A stretch of 64,000 bases of DNA from the NCBI GenBank assembly GCA_018873225.1, contig JAEILZ010000008.1, forward strand, positions 3,224,001 through 3,288,000, read 5' to 3'. Numbering within the stretch: the first letter of the stretch is position 1; every line of letters begins with the position of its first letter. Below the pieces are notes generated by a model. That model was not told the DNA's origin. It did not search any database and was given only the letters and a program-made list of their open reading frames with translations. This stretch comes from [Phialemoniopsis] sp. UDSM-2020 (lineage: Eukaryota > Ascomycota > Sordariomycetes > Thyridiales > Thyridiaceae). Shown piece by piece: positions 47,213 through 57,252 of the stretch. The position numbers and the translations under genes are program-made.

Positions 47213-47439
47213 TGTAGGCTCCTCCTCTTCCTTTTGGCTTTTTGTCGAATAGAAAACAGTTGTACTTGCGTACGGGGTATCTCAAACTCTTTTCCCGGCA
47301 CCGGACGCAGGAGTGGGAAGGATTAAACTGGTATATAAAAGACGAAAGAGAACAGACAAAGAGATGGCTCAAAGATTGACGTGAAGAGAAGGGCAAAGAG
47401 GGCACACACACTTGCCAGCAAGGGGCGCAATGGACTTTT

Positions 47440-47670
47440 CAAATAAGCCTCGACGGATGAAGAGGAAGAAGAAGAAGAATAGGATCGCACAGCGAGTTGG
47501 AGGACAAGAGCGGACGCTAGTCTGTCATGATGGACAAGACATGCAGAAATGGCAGAAGCTAGAGCCGGAGCCAGGTGGCCATGCATGGACGAGGGGGGGG
47601 AATCAAAAAGGAAGAAAAAGCAAAGACCGGGGGGGAAAGGGCGAGAAGAAAAGGGAAAAGATGGCGAAGA
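47440..47670. promoter_or_regulatory. Purine-rich tract (CT-rich on the coding strand of the MFS gene)
   Basis: Long A/G runs on the plus strand, including nine Gs and several GAA/AAG runs, 230-460 bases before the MFS ATG. Read on that gene's strand it is a CT box, common near transcription starts of strongly expressed fungal genes. Confidence 0.35.
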
Positions 47671-47916
47671 AGCTAAGACCAGCCACCGGGGATGCGACGG
47701 TGACGATCGATGCATGGCGAGGACACGAGAGTGACCACCACATACAAGAACCTACAATACGATGATGTGATGGGCTACAGGGCCCAGACGGCAAATGGAC
47801 GAGCCGATGTGGCATCACAGGCTGGTGAGGGGTCATGGCATGAAGGCATCCAAGCATCGCCAGGCACGAGCGCAGTCGAAGAAGCCCTTGCTTCATGCGA
47901 GCTGCAGGCATGGGAG

Positions 47917-47939
47917 CCAGGGATCCAGGGATCCAGGGA
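47917..47939. repeat. 8-bp tandem repeat (CAGGGATC, nearly 3 units)
   Basis: Two full copies and a partial third copy of the unit, in non-coding DNA. Confidence 0.7.
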
Positions 47940-49306
47940 GTTTGTCGTCGAAGCCCTAGTGCCGATCCATTGGCCAGAGGGACGGCCAAGCTCCGCGATT
48001 GGTCAATCGAGGGAGCGAGAGAAATGCTCTTTTTGGCTTTAGGTGGACTGACAGAGTGAGGTTGATGTGTTCCCTGGGAAAAGGAAAAGACGAGCAGGCA
48101 TCCCGTCTGATCTCCGCCCTGCGTAGCCAGGAGAGGACAAGAGAGGCAGCTCGCGCATTGACCAGACCAAGCAGCAAAACCTGGGCAGAGCAGCAGAAGC
48201 AGCATCAAACCTCAGTCAAAAGATCTGTGCGCGGCGTGTGTTGCTAGTGTGCAAGGGGGCGCCCTGAAACAGCCCTGACGCGGGCACTTGTCTCGGGTGG
48301 GGAAGGTTTGGGAGCTGTGGGGGTTCCAATCCACGCCTCTTTGGGACTTTGACTCTTCTTTTTTTGCCTTTTGACAGTACATGCTTTTCTCAAAGTATGT
48401 ACGATGGACGTAGAATAAGAGAGATCATCATCATCGTCGGGACAAAGAAACGTTTGCATTCTGGCGGTGAGGCTTTTGCAACGGCACTGCACCGGGGGAA
48501 ATCCGAGTTGCAGCTCTGGTCCGGGTTCTTTTGCACAATCGTCACGCACTGCTGCATGCTGCTTAGGCATGTTGCTTCCCGCGAGAGGTCTTTTTCGCAA
48601 AAGCCCGAGCTGAAGTCGGGGCTACTGCTGCCCGGCACGAATTCCGAGCTGAGGTTTCTGTGGTTGTCGTGGATATGGATGAAATCTTGGTGCAGGTGGT
48701 TTGATGCGCCCTGATCAGCCCTGACGGAGCCCTTTGAGAGTCTCGATTCTAGTGGATCATCCTTGGATCCGTTAGTTGAGGGCCATCCCGGGCTCGGTAG
48801 TCGCCTGTAGGCCCAGTCCTGGTTGACCGAGTGGGGGGCCGAACCACCTGTGACAGCCTGTCGGGTTGCGTTGCCTTTTCCAGCACCCACGATCAATTCG
48901 TATCGGTCAAATGTGTGCATTCTCTCTCCCTCTCTCTTTTTCGATCACTCAATGCCACTCTTGCCATGGCTAAAAGAGAGCAAGGAAGAACGGTGAGAGG
49001 CTGGCATGATCCACTGATGCTGACGACCTGGTTAGCGTTCTAACTATCCATGGATCGCTTACGAAAGAATTGGTCTAACTGGCCTGGCGTCTTCTTTTCT
49101 TCTTCCCCAACAACCCATCCTATCGTTGAGCATCACCTACATCGCATCGCCAGCCACTTCCATCAGCCTCGTCCCAACTCTAGTCGTTCGAGAAGCGAGC
49201 TGACGACTGCCGAACGCCGAGAGTTGGACGAGCGTTGAAAAGACTCTGTTAAAAGCCCTGATTTTGTACTACTCACTCGCCTACTGTGCTTCTCCTGCAG
49301 CATGCA

Positions 49307-49323
49307 GGCATGCATTGCATGCC
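49307..49323. repeat. Perfect inverted repeat GGCATGC-ATT-GCATGCC
   Basis: Seven-base arms with a 3-base centre, inside a wider GCATGC-rich stretch (49298-49323). Could be a protein-binding palindrome. No nearby gene start. Confidence 0.5.
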
Positions 49324-50665
49324 GTCCCGTGTCGCTGGGCTGCGAATGCTGCTGACCGTCCAATAAAACGGATGCTGTGCGCCAATATTCTGGTCCTTTT
49401 CTGGTTCCACAGCGGCCCACGACTCCCATCTCGCCTGAGAGGTAGACTCAAGTGCTGCTTCAGTACCTGCCAGCCACTGCTGGAATGTGTCAAAACGTGC
49501 TGTACCTTGCAGTCCCGCCCGTACCGTGTCTCTCCCTCTTCATGTTCTTGTTCGTTCCGCCCTAGCACGTTGCCTTGCAGGCGCAGCTGAAACTAGCCGT
49601 TTCGGAAAAGCCCCCCGTACCAAAGCTTTTTTGCATGACTGCTGTCGTCCTCATCCATGTTAACTGTGGTACCTCCGGATAGCCTAGTATCTAGTATGAG
49701 AGAGGCGGTACCTTCTCTTAAGATGCTACTTACCACGTCATCGGTCTGTCGAGCTAGGTGAGATCGGACCCAAGTGGACGATTCCATCGGTGAGCAGAGA
49801 ACACAGGTCTCAAAGGAGGGAAATGTTGCTTTCCTCCATGGCATCCATGGCTCTCGATCTGCCAGACCTTGGTAGACCGACCAAAAGAAAGGAACATGCT
49901 TAAACTCTACTGGCAGCATTGAAGCAAACGGGCCGACGGGCACACAGCATGACCGTGGAACGGAATGGATTCCGAGGTGAAGAACCGGGTGCGAGTCTGG
50001 CTACACCAAGTTCCCACGCACCGGGCAAACCCAAATTGTCAATAGAGTTGGACATTACTGGTCTGGCCCAACCAAATACCGTGACAAAGTGGCACGACAG
50101 CTCAAAGGTGCTCTCCGGCTGGACATCCGACCCGCCCCGGCTCCCGCAAATAGGGAGCGGCTCGGCCCAGGAAAATGCTTCCATATCTGGACCGAAACGT
50201 CGCGCGGGTCTGCCCATCACACAAGCGCCGTCCCATCCCCTCTGTTCTGCAGGTCATGGTTTCTGCTGAACCTGCGATTCCTGGTAAATGCATGCCCGTT
50301 TGTTGATCGGCGCCCCTGTTTCGATCGAACGTCAAGGCATGATCTGGCTTTGTGTGATCCGCTTCAACAACGTTCAACTGTTTCCCTTTACACTATCACA
50401 ATAGCCGAAACGGGAGCCGTCAAGAGAGATGAGCTGGGCACGTTGGGTCAGGGTCCATGCCACCAAGTCGCAAGACTCTATATCATTCACTATGTTTGGG
50501 TTCACGTAATAGAAGATTCATGGTAAATTTGCAGCCATCGGACAAAAGTGACCTACAACCACCTGCAAATTAGAACCTATGTCGCCCGGCTTCTTCGTTC
50601 ACTTCCTAGCTTATCTACCAAAAGATGAGACTTAACATGACATGTGAACCTTTCCTACTGACCCC

Positions 50666-51925
50666 TCATATGCCGTTACCATCACTGAAGCCTGGAGGCT
50701 CCGTCCACCGAGTCTGGTGGTATATCTGAGGACTTAAGTATGTTGTGATGGAGACACTTTCACCCTCATAGGCACATGATATGTACGTCTGCACACCCGC
50801 TGCTGCATCGATGCCTCGAGGAGGTGCAAGATGCTCAATGGCGTCCAAATATGCTTTTGCAAGGTGTGCTGGACACCTTTCTCCCAAGAATTCGATTAGC
50901 CCATCGCCCACCTCGCGATCACTCGTGGCGTAATGCCGCACAGGGATATAGCACTTCACGCCCACGGCGCTGGACTTGGGACCGACGTCAAAGTTGAAGC
51001 AGGTCCCGGATGTCTGGTGTCTTAGCTCTGGTAGCTCTTGATTCGCGTCAAAGTTTTCCTCCAGTCCCAGGGTTAGTCTCCACAGCTGTCGGAGTTGGTT
51101 ATCAGCAGCGCTCGAGACTTTATCGCGGTCGCCGCCAACACGCATGACCTGACGCACAAAGTCGAACGATGTACGCGGTGACCGTACGTAGACTTTGAGA
51201 CGTGACTTTGGTGGGCTTACGCAGTCGATCGCAATCATGAACGGCTGAAGTGAGGCTCCTTCGAGTGTGCCCAGATAACACTCGACCTGCTTGATGGCCG
51301 CGAGATTGGCATATGGTGCTGTCCTGGCTGCCTCAAGTATCTGACGCTTTACATCTTCTTCGGGCCTGGCTATTGGCATAAAGTACACCTTTACAGAGAG
51401 TGCATTATTGAGTATCTCGACAGCCACCAGGATCGAAGAGTGTGCATGGCCAGTATCTGTGGCGAAAAAATCCTCCCTGAAGTGGTTGAACCATGTGAGG
51501 TCAAGATCTGGTACCAGGGCTCCCAGTGCTCGCAAGAGCTCTGATGTTGGATTGATATTGAGTCGATCGACATCTGTTCCGGACAAGGAGTTAATTGCTT
51601 CGATCGCATAGCGAATCTCTGGTGTGCGACCGTTCGGACTCCATTTCCAGCTGTACTCGACGGGAGAGTGGTCATCCGTCACGAAGCTCTTCCACAAGGG
51701 ATGGGATGACATTGGTCTGGGGCCCAAGTGAGGACAGATCGTGTGGTAATGAATCATGAGGATCTCGAACTGCCGCCGGGGAGAATATCCTGCATTGGCT
51801 AACAGTCGTGCAAGTTGCGGTCCAGTGGTGTGAAACCACCAGTCACTGTCTGGCTGTCTCGGCGGGAGCGCTTTAGCAAGCACATCCCAGGATGTGTAGA
51901 GTTCCATTAGGTCAAGCATGGTCAC
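50666..51925 (-). CDS. DMATS-type aromatic prenyltransferase
   Basis: Single exon, 419 aa, full length for the family. The start shows the usual N-terminal block (DSDWWFHTTGPQLARLLANA, then YSPRRQFEILMIHYHTICPH, then LGPRP), followed by the substrate-binding segment DHSPVEYSWKWS. The ABBA-barrel strands carry the Lys and Tyr residues that hold the diphosphate (for example SVKVYFMPIARPE, SRLKVYVRSPRTSFDFVRQV, VGVKCYIPVRHYA, YISCAYEGESVSITTYLSP). Members move a dimethylallyl (or longer) group to tryptophan, tyrosine, or other aromatic compounds without metal dependence. It lies 322 bp downstream of the CE15 gene, same strand. No NRPS, PKS or cyclase gene is visible in the window. Confidence 0.93.
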   Translation of the reverse strand: MTMLDLMELYTSWDVLAKALPPRQPDSDWWFHTTGPQLARLLANAGYSPRRQFEILMIHYHTICPHLGPRPMSSHPLWKSFVTDDHSPVEYSWKWSPNGRTPEIRYAIEAINSLSGTDVDRLNINPTSELLRALGALVPDLDLTWFNHFREDFFATDTGHAHSSILVAVEILNNALSVKVYFMPIARPEEDVKRQILEAARTAPYANLAAIKQVECYLGTLEGASLQPFMIAIDCVSPPKSRLKVYVRSPRTSFDFVRQVMRVGGDRDKVSSAADNQLRQLWRLTLGLEENFDANQELPELRHQTSGTCFNFDVGPKSSAVGVKCYIPVRHYATSDREVGDGLIEFLGERCPAHLAKAYLDAIEHLAPPRGIDAAAGVQTYISCAYEGESVSITTYLSPQIYHQTRWTEPPGFSDGNGI

Positions 51926-52247
51926 GCTCTTTCTGATTAAATACGTCTGATACGAACAGCTCTATTTCATAACTGCACTCAGGTTCATACTTTATACTGG
52001 AAGAAAGCGACCTCGGGGCAACAATGGACTCATGGAGCTACTTCTGCCTACATCACCGGTAATGGTCTCGGACTTGTCAATGAGTAAGCAGCAGGATTTT
52101 GTGCATATATTGTATACTTGATGAAACTCTTCTGCTTAGACGAGTGGAGGCAACCGACTCTTTGAACCAGTCGCAGCAAGTGTGTGTAGCAATTGAAACG
52201 CTACAGGGCATGTTGGACGACACCTTCCTGCAGACGGCCCGCGCCGG
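51926..52247 (-). promoter_or_regulatory. DMATS promoter
   Basis: 322 bp between the CE15 stop and the DMATS start. GTATAAAG on the minus strand (51990-51997) lies 65-72 bases before the ATG and fits a TATA box. Confidence 0.5.
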
Positions 52248-53444
52248 CTATTGCGTCAGTGTTGGGGGTGTCCAATCAGCCCACTGATTGAGATAAAACT
52301 TGAATGTTCCGTCCGTCTTGACGAAATCGGTAGTGGCGGTCTGGTTGAAGAAGAACCTGTTGAAGAAGGCCGTCACGTCAGAGTTCTGCGAGGACGGCAT
52401 TTGGCAGTGGGAATTGCCGTGCGAGGCTTGCGAGAAGCCCATGTTCTGCTCCACACCAAGTGCCTTGTACACAGTCTTGGCTGCCGTGGCACATCCGAAC
52501 GTGCTTGGGGGCCCGAGATAGTCGATGCCAGAGTTCTCGATGACCAGGAGGGCGCGAGGGGCCACAAGGGCCATCAGCATATGATGGTCAAATGGTAGCA
52601 CAGCCACATTGTTCGCCGTCTGGATGAAGCTCGGAGTGAACCAGCCGTCGCCCTGCACTATCTGTGTCGAGTCTTCGACCTTGGTCCCGTTCTTCTTCAT
52701 GTCGTTGACGATGCGCCAGCAACCTGGCCCGCCCGACCCACCCTCCTGTGGGATGGTCAAGGCGATGCGGTCGTCGAACGCTCCAGAGATCAGAGCCCCC
52801 TTGCCATTGCGTGAACATCCCGTAACACCCAGGCGGGTGAGGTCGATGTTCGTTTTCTGAGGACCTAGCAGCTCGAGTGCATCAATGACACGACTGACTC
52901 CCCAAGCCCAGGCGATCAGGCCACCGGCTGTGTGTGACGAGCCATAAAGGTCATAGAACTTGCCCTTGCCGTGAGGATTGTCGGCAGCGATATCCTGGTT
53001 GTTGTAGGTGATCGTTGCAACACCTGCTGGGATAGGGATGGAGCTGCCGCCGAGGGCGATGACCGCCGGGTACGGTGCCTGGCCCCCCGATGGCGCCTTG
53101 ATTGACACGGAGAACGATATCGACTTTCCTGCGTCCGATACGCTGATGCTCACAGAGTTTCCAGACATCGTTGCAGTCACAGTTGGCTTGGCGGGCTTGA
53201 CGCCGAGCTCGAGGCTTTGGAACTGTTTTCGAATTTCGTCACGCTTGCACGACCACTCGTCTTTGCTAGCCACCCTCGAACCATCCGCTTTAAGGAAAGG
53301 GTCGGGTAGCTTGGGATTGTTTGGGTAGGTTGATGTACTAGTGGCAGCCGCACATGTCGATGGCAGCGGTAGCGATTCCTGCGCAACGCATGACGCTATG
53401 AGAGTGAATGAGAGGCCTAGAATGACAGCGGGCAATGACTTCAT
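52248..53444 (-). CDS. CE15 4-O-methyl-glucuronoyl methylesterase, secreted
   Basis: Single exon, 398 aa. Signal peptide MKSLPAVILGLSFTLIASCV. The CE15 nucleophile motif is GCSRNGKGA with Ser about residue 211; the acid Glu is in IPQEGGSGGPGCWR (about 234); the His is in ASHGNSHCQMP near residue 350. Conserved cysteines fit the three disulphides of fungal members. No carbohydrate-binding module is attached. CE15 enzymes cut the ester between lignin alcohols and the 4-O-methyl-glucuronic acid of xylan. Its position in front of a DMATS gene is unexpected and could be chance. TATATC lies near 53547-53552 on the minus strand. Confidence 0.92.
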   Translation of the reverse strand: MKSLPAVILGLSFTLIASCVAQESLPLPSTCAAATSTSTYPNNPKLPDPFLKADGSRVASKDEWSCKRDEIRKQFQSLELGVKPAKPTVTATMSGNSVSISVSDAGKSISFSVSIKAPSGGQAPYPAVIALGGSSIPIPAGVATITYNNQDIAADNPHGKGKFYDLYGSSHTAGGLIAWAWGVSRVIDALELLGPQKTNIDLTRLGVTGCSRNGKGALISGAFDDRIALTIPQEGGSGGPGCWRIVNDMKKNGTKVEDSTQIVQGDGWFTPSFIQTANNVAVLPFDHHMLMALVAPRALLVIENSGIDYLGPPSTFGCATAAKTVYKALGVEQNMGFSQASHGNSHCQMPSSQNSDVTAFFNRFFFNQTATTDFVKTDGTFKFYLNQWADWTPPTLTQ

Positions 53445-54257
53445 CTTGGTAGATTTTGTAATTACTGGAGACTTTGAAAGTGAGATGCAACTGGGCAGTG
53501 GCCGTTGAACAGATCCGTTTGTAATGAGGAGAGGAACGTGCTCCTTTGATATACAAGATCAACTGCTCTCTCAAAGTGAAGTTGATAGCAAGGCAGACCA
53601 ACCCATTACCTAAACTCGACCAACAGGAAAGCAGGCACGTAGGCGCTTGAGTCCAGCATTGATTTTCGGACCATATATCAGTTACCGAGCCTAGGCGTAA
53701 CAGTGTCTGCTGATTTGTGATCAATAAAGGAGATCGTTAGGGCTGTTGATTTTCTCGCCACATAACTATTGTATTGGCTGCGACGTTGTGAGAAAACAAC
53801 CAGCTTTCGTGGAGGAGTCTAATATTCATCATCAAATGCGGCTCTTGTTTCTCCATTTGGACATCCGGCAGCAGAAACAAGGAACCCCGCGCCTTGTGTC
53901 GGCTATAGATCTGAGGTTAATACCGGCTGCAATAAGTCGGCGGCTCCTTGTTTTGGACGAACTGCGGATGTCTACTTCTTCCCGGCTAGATCAGTCCAGG
54001 ACTGAGGTGTATCTCGGCCCGGATTCGGGCCAGATTCTCATTTGAACACCTCTGGGAAAATTATGGCTTGTCGAGGTGCTCTTACAAACAAACGCATCCG
54101 GTCATGGGCCAAACTCTTCAGCAACGTCCTTGAACTGATACGCTTTGGAATAATAATAATCTATCACATGGCTAGGGAATTCTAATCCCGTATGCTTCAG
54201 CATGACTCCAGACATCACACACAACCCAGCCTCCTTCCCTGAGCTTGGTTCTGTCAC
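53445..54257. other. Intergenic, 813 bp
   Basis: Promoter of the CE15 gene and 3' region of the CocE-type gene, both on the minus strand. No coding signal seen. Confidence 0.5.
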
Positions 54258-56136
54258 CTAGATGAAGGGTAACACAAGAGAGCTTGGATACTCCCCACCA
54301 CAGTGCAGGAAATGTTGACCCCTGTTCAGCTCATGCTCAGGCCTAGGACCAGACCAAGATTTGTATTCTTGGATGCTCGGGTACTGACCGTTGATCTGGC
54401 AATCCAATATTAGCATAAACAAAGTCAGTAAATATGAGATCACATACCCTGATGCTGATGGACTCGCCAACGTCAAAGTCAACGCCCATGGCCCAGATCC
54501 CAATCTCGAGCTTAACAATCGTTCCGGGAGGTACCTTCGCTTCTTTGTCATGCGGATGGAAGGGATACTGGCTGTGCCAGCTTTTGGAGGGATCAATGCC
54601 CCGGTGAGATGCTCGCAGAATACCCACTGAGCCTAGATGCAGATTTGTGCTGGAGTAATCCTCTTCCGCAATCTCGTCGATACACTTGACTGGGGTCGCC
54701 TCAACTGGAAAGTTCAAATGCATCAAAGCCTTGCCATCTTTGTCCTTCTTGCGCAAGATGACGAAGACGACGAAGTCATCCCTATCTTCGCAGGACATGT
54801 ACAAAGTAGCCTTCGGCAGACCTACCAATCTGGATTTTCCTGGAAAGGTATAAGAAAAGTCGAGAAAGTCCTTGGAAGTTTCTGAGTTGTATGCAAACTT
54901 CTCGTACGTCGATGAAGGCTTGTCACAGAGCTGATTCGCTTGGAGGAAAAACTCTTTGTACTTTGTAGATGGGACCGGAAAATCCTCCAAAACGACGTCT
55001 TCAATGGCCTCCCGGTCGCCGAATTGTAGGATGGACCACCGTACCGGGGGTGTTTGTTCCCAGTCGTTGTCGATGTTCTTCAGATATCTGTCGAAGAACC
55101 GCTGAAGTTCCCTCATGGACTCCGGCACACTGACAGCCCGACACATTAGAACGGCCTACCAATAGTCGTCATGATAGTCAGCAGCTTACCTGTAGAACTC
55201 ATACCATTCCTGCTTGCTTCCCCACCAGATCCATTTCTTGTCGTGAGGGATCTGCATGTATCCGCGGATCGCTCCCATTGTGTGCAGCGAGCTCACATCC
55301 GAGCTGCGAATGAAGGCTGGCACTTGAATCTTGCTAAAGTCGACTCTCTTGGTCTCCCAGTAGTTATTCATCAGATTTGATCTTCGATACATCTCTTCGA
55401 AGTCTTCGAGCCCCGAGTTGGGTTGGCCACGAACGATGGCTTTGCGGATCAAGTCGAAATTGCTCATCGAAAGCCACCCTCCGCGACAAAACTGCTCTCG
55501 ATACATGTCACCCATGCCGTCCCAAGGAGCGATTGCTTTGAGCGATGGAGGCTGTTGTCCCGCGATGAACCACTGGCTGCTGGCGAGAGACGAGTTACCC
55601 GCCATGCCGATGGAGCCATTGCACCAGTCCATCTTTGCGATCGCTTCGACGACATCATAGCCATCTTCAGCCTCCTGCGGGCCCTTGACGCATATCTGAC
55701 CGTCGCTGTGGCCAGCACCTCGGATATCGATGCTGATGATGGCATAGCCTCTAGGACACCAGTACTGGGGGTCCAGTCCTTCAAACTTTTCAAGGCCACT
55801 TAGGTCAGATCGTGGTACACAGCAATTCCACTTGACAATGGGCAACATTTCCAGCGAGCTGTACTTTTTACCGTAGTACGACCAACTGAGCACGGCTGGG
55901 ATCTTGTCGGTAGCGTCTGCAGGTCGATAGATATCGGCATAAAGCCTACAACCATCTCTTACGACGATTTCCACGTCGTGCTCGAGAAGTATGTCGCTTT
56001 CCAATGCCTTGGCGTTGAAGCCGTTCCAGCCTTTGGGCAGGACTTCTTTCTTCCCTGGCGTGAAGCCGACGTAGCCATTCTCTCCAACCTGCGGCTCCGC
56101 TATCCTTTGCGTGGCGACCTGAACAGGGTTCGGCAT
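54258..56136 (-). CDS. CocE/NonD-type alpha/beta hydrolase (X-Pro dipeptidyl-peptidase S15 fold)
   Basis: Three exons on the minus strand: 56136-55190, 55129-54448 and 54395-54258; GT-AG introns of 60 and 52 nt, 588 aa. The conserved start VEIVVRDGCRLYADIYRP, the SWSYYGKKY block and DIRGAGHSDG lead to the nucleophile elbow GMAGNSSLASSQW (Ser about 182). The C-terminal jelly-roll holds FPGKSRLVGLPKATLYMS, and the end LNRGQHFLHCGGEYPSSLVL is the typical closing segment. No signal peptide is seen from the chosen Met; the frame is open upstream to 56373 but without family similarity. Related enzymes cleave acyl esters. Substrate unknown; the context suggests an imported ester. Confidence 0.9.
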
Positions 56137-57252
56137 TGTATTGTTGTACTTGTCTTGATGTGCAGGTGTTCGGGATGACGCACAAGGCAGGCTGAAGGGC
56201 ACTTCGGAACCAAGAGGTGGGGTTGGCTCGAGCGTGGTCGAGTCTGGTAAATGGTACAGGCTCGAAATGACCAAATGATCCTCAAAGCCAAGATCTTTAA
56301 TAGCAAGCTTGTGACTGCAGGATACGGACCGGATAACTTCCCCCGGGCTCGAAGTAAAGTGGTATTCGGACAAAGCTCACAAGTGGAGAGACATACCGAA
56401 GTTGTTTGACGGAATCTTCTACCATAGTGCTTTGGCATAGCACCCATATCCGTACCAACACCGTACAATGGTCAGTGGGAAAAGCCATAACTTCTTTCCG
56501 GCGAGGTCCATGTGCCCCGAATGAACCGAGCCGAGATTGACAGAGAACCAACTCAGATTGGCCTAGACTCTTCGGTAGTCTCCGTCGGCTCGTTAGCGCC
56601 CGAGTACCTCCCCACGAAGGCTGCAACCTGGGCTCCGATTCCTCTCCTAGTTGTCGACTCATGGGTGGAGGTTTCAATACCTCACTTGAGGGATGCGTTC
56701 ATTCTAATCCACCCTCACGACCTCTGTAGTCTTCACGAACGGACCTAAACGTCCCACTGAACTACACAAGCTTCACAGAAATGTTATAACCCGAGTTCGA
56801 AGTCTCGCACAAGCCGAGTGTAGATTAGGATATTACGTCTTGTTCAAAGACCGGTCTATCATTTGTAGGCTTTTCTTGAATCACACGCAGATATCGCATT
56901 TGGCACCTTCCCTTCCGTCAGATCAACTGCTTCACAGTTGCAGATGAGATGCAATGCGAGTTTGAGGTGCGGGGCAAAGTACAATCAACATTAAAACTAG
57001 ACGAGGCTTCACCAACAGGGGCTTCTCAACAGATCGGTTCGTAAATGCTCCTCTAATTACATTGCGTCTTTCCAACTTGTCCTCTCCTTTCCCGCACTTC
57101 CTGGTTCATTATCGCTGTGCGCCCAGGCGACAAAACGGCGAGTATTTGCACCACAACCCAAAAGAATACGGCGGAAACTGCCCCCTCCTGGCCAAAGCAT
57201 GTGGTAAGTGTGCCGACAGCTCATTGGACGGATGAGCCGACTGGCATCGCAG
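56137..57252. other. Intergenic, 1.1 kb
   Basis: Upstream of the CocE-type gene and downstream of the transporter gene, both minus strand. A CGG-N10-CCG element (56330-56345) lies about 195-210 bases before the CocE-type ATG. The stretch 56940-57060 is AT-rich. No gene seen. Confidence 0.45.

Larger units (their letters stand above)
47213..50665. other. Gene-poor region, 3.5 kb
   Basis: Contains a purine-rich tract (about 47440-47670, plus strand) in the promoter side of the MFS gene, a small 8-bp tandem repeat and a perfect inverted repeat, listed separately. Open frames of up to 201 codons occur on both strands but overlap each other and show no similarity. No gene can be supported. Confidence 0.5.

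Noticed and set aside
47603..48208. 201-codon minus-strand frame in the gene-poor stretch
   Set aside because: Overlapped by plus-strand frames of similar length, crosses the purine tract and the 8-bp repeat, and shows low-complexity sequence only.
56791..56815. tRNA B-box-like match (GTTCGAAGTC)
   Set aside because: Only four pairs with a loop of eight; no cloverleaf can be drawn.
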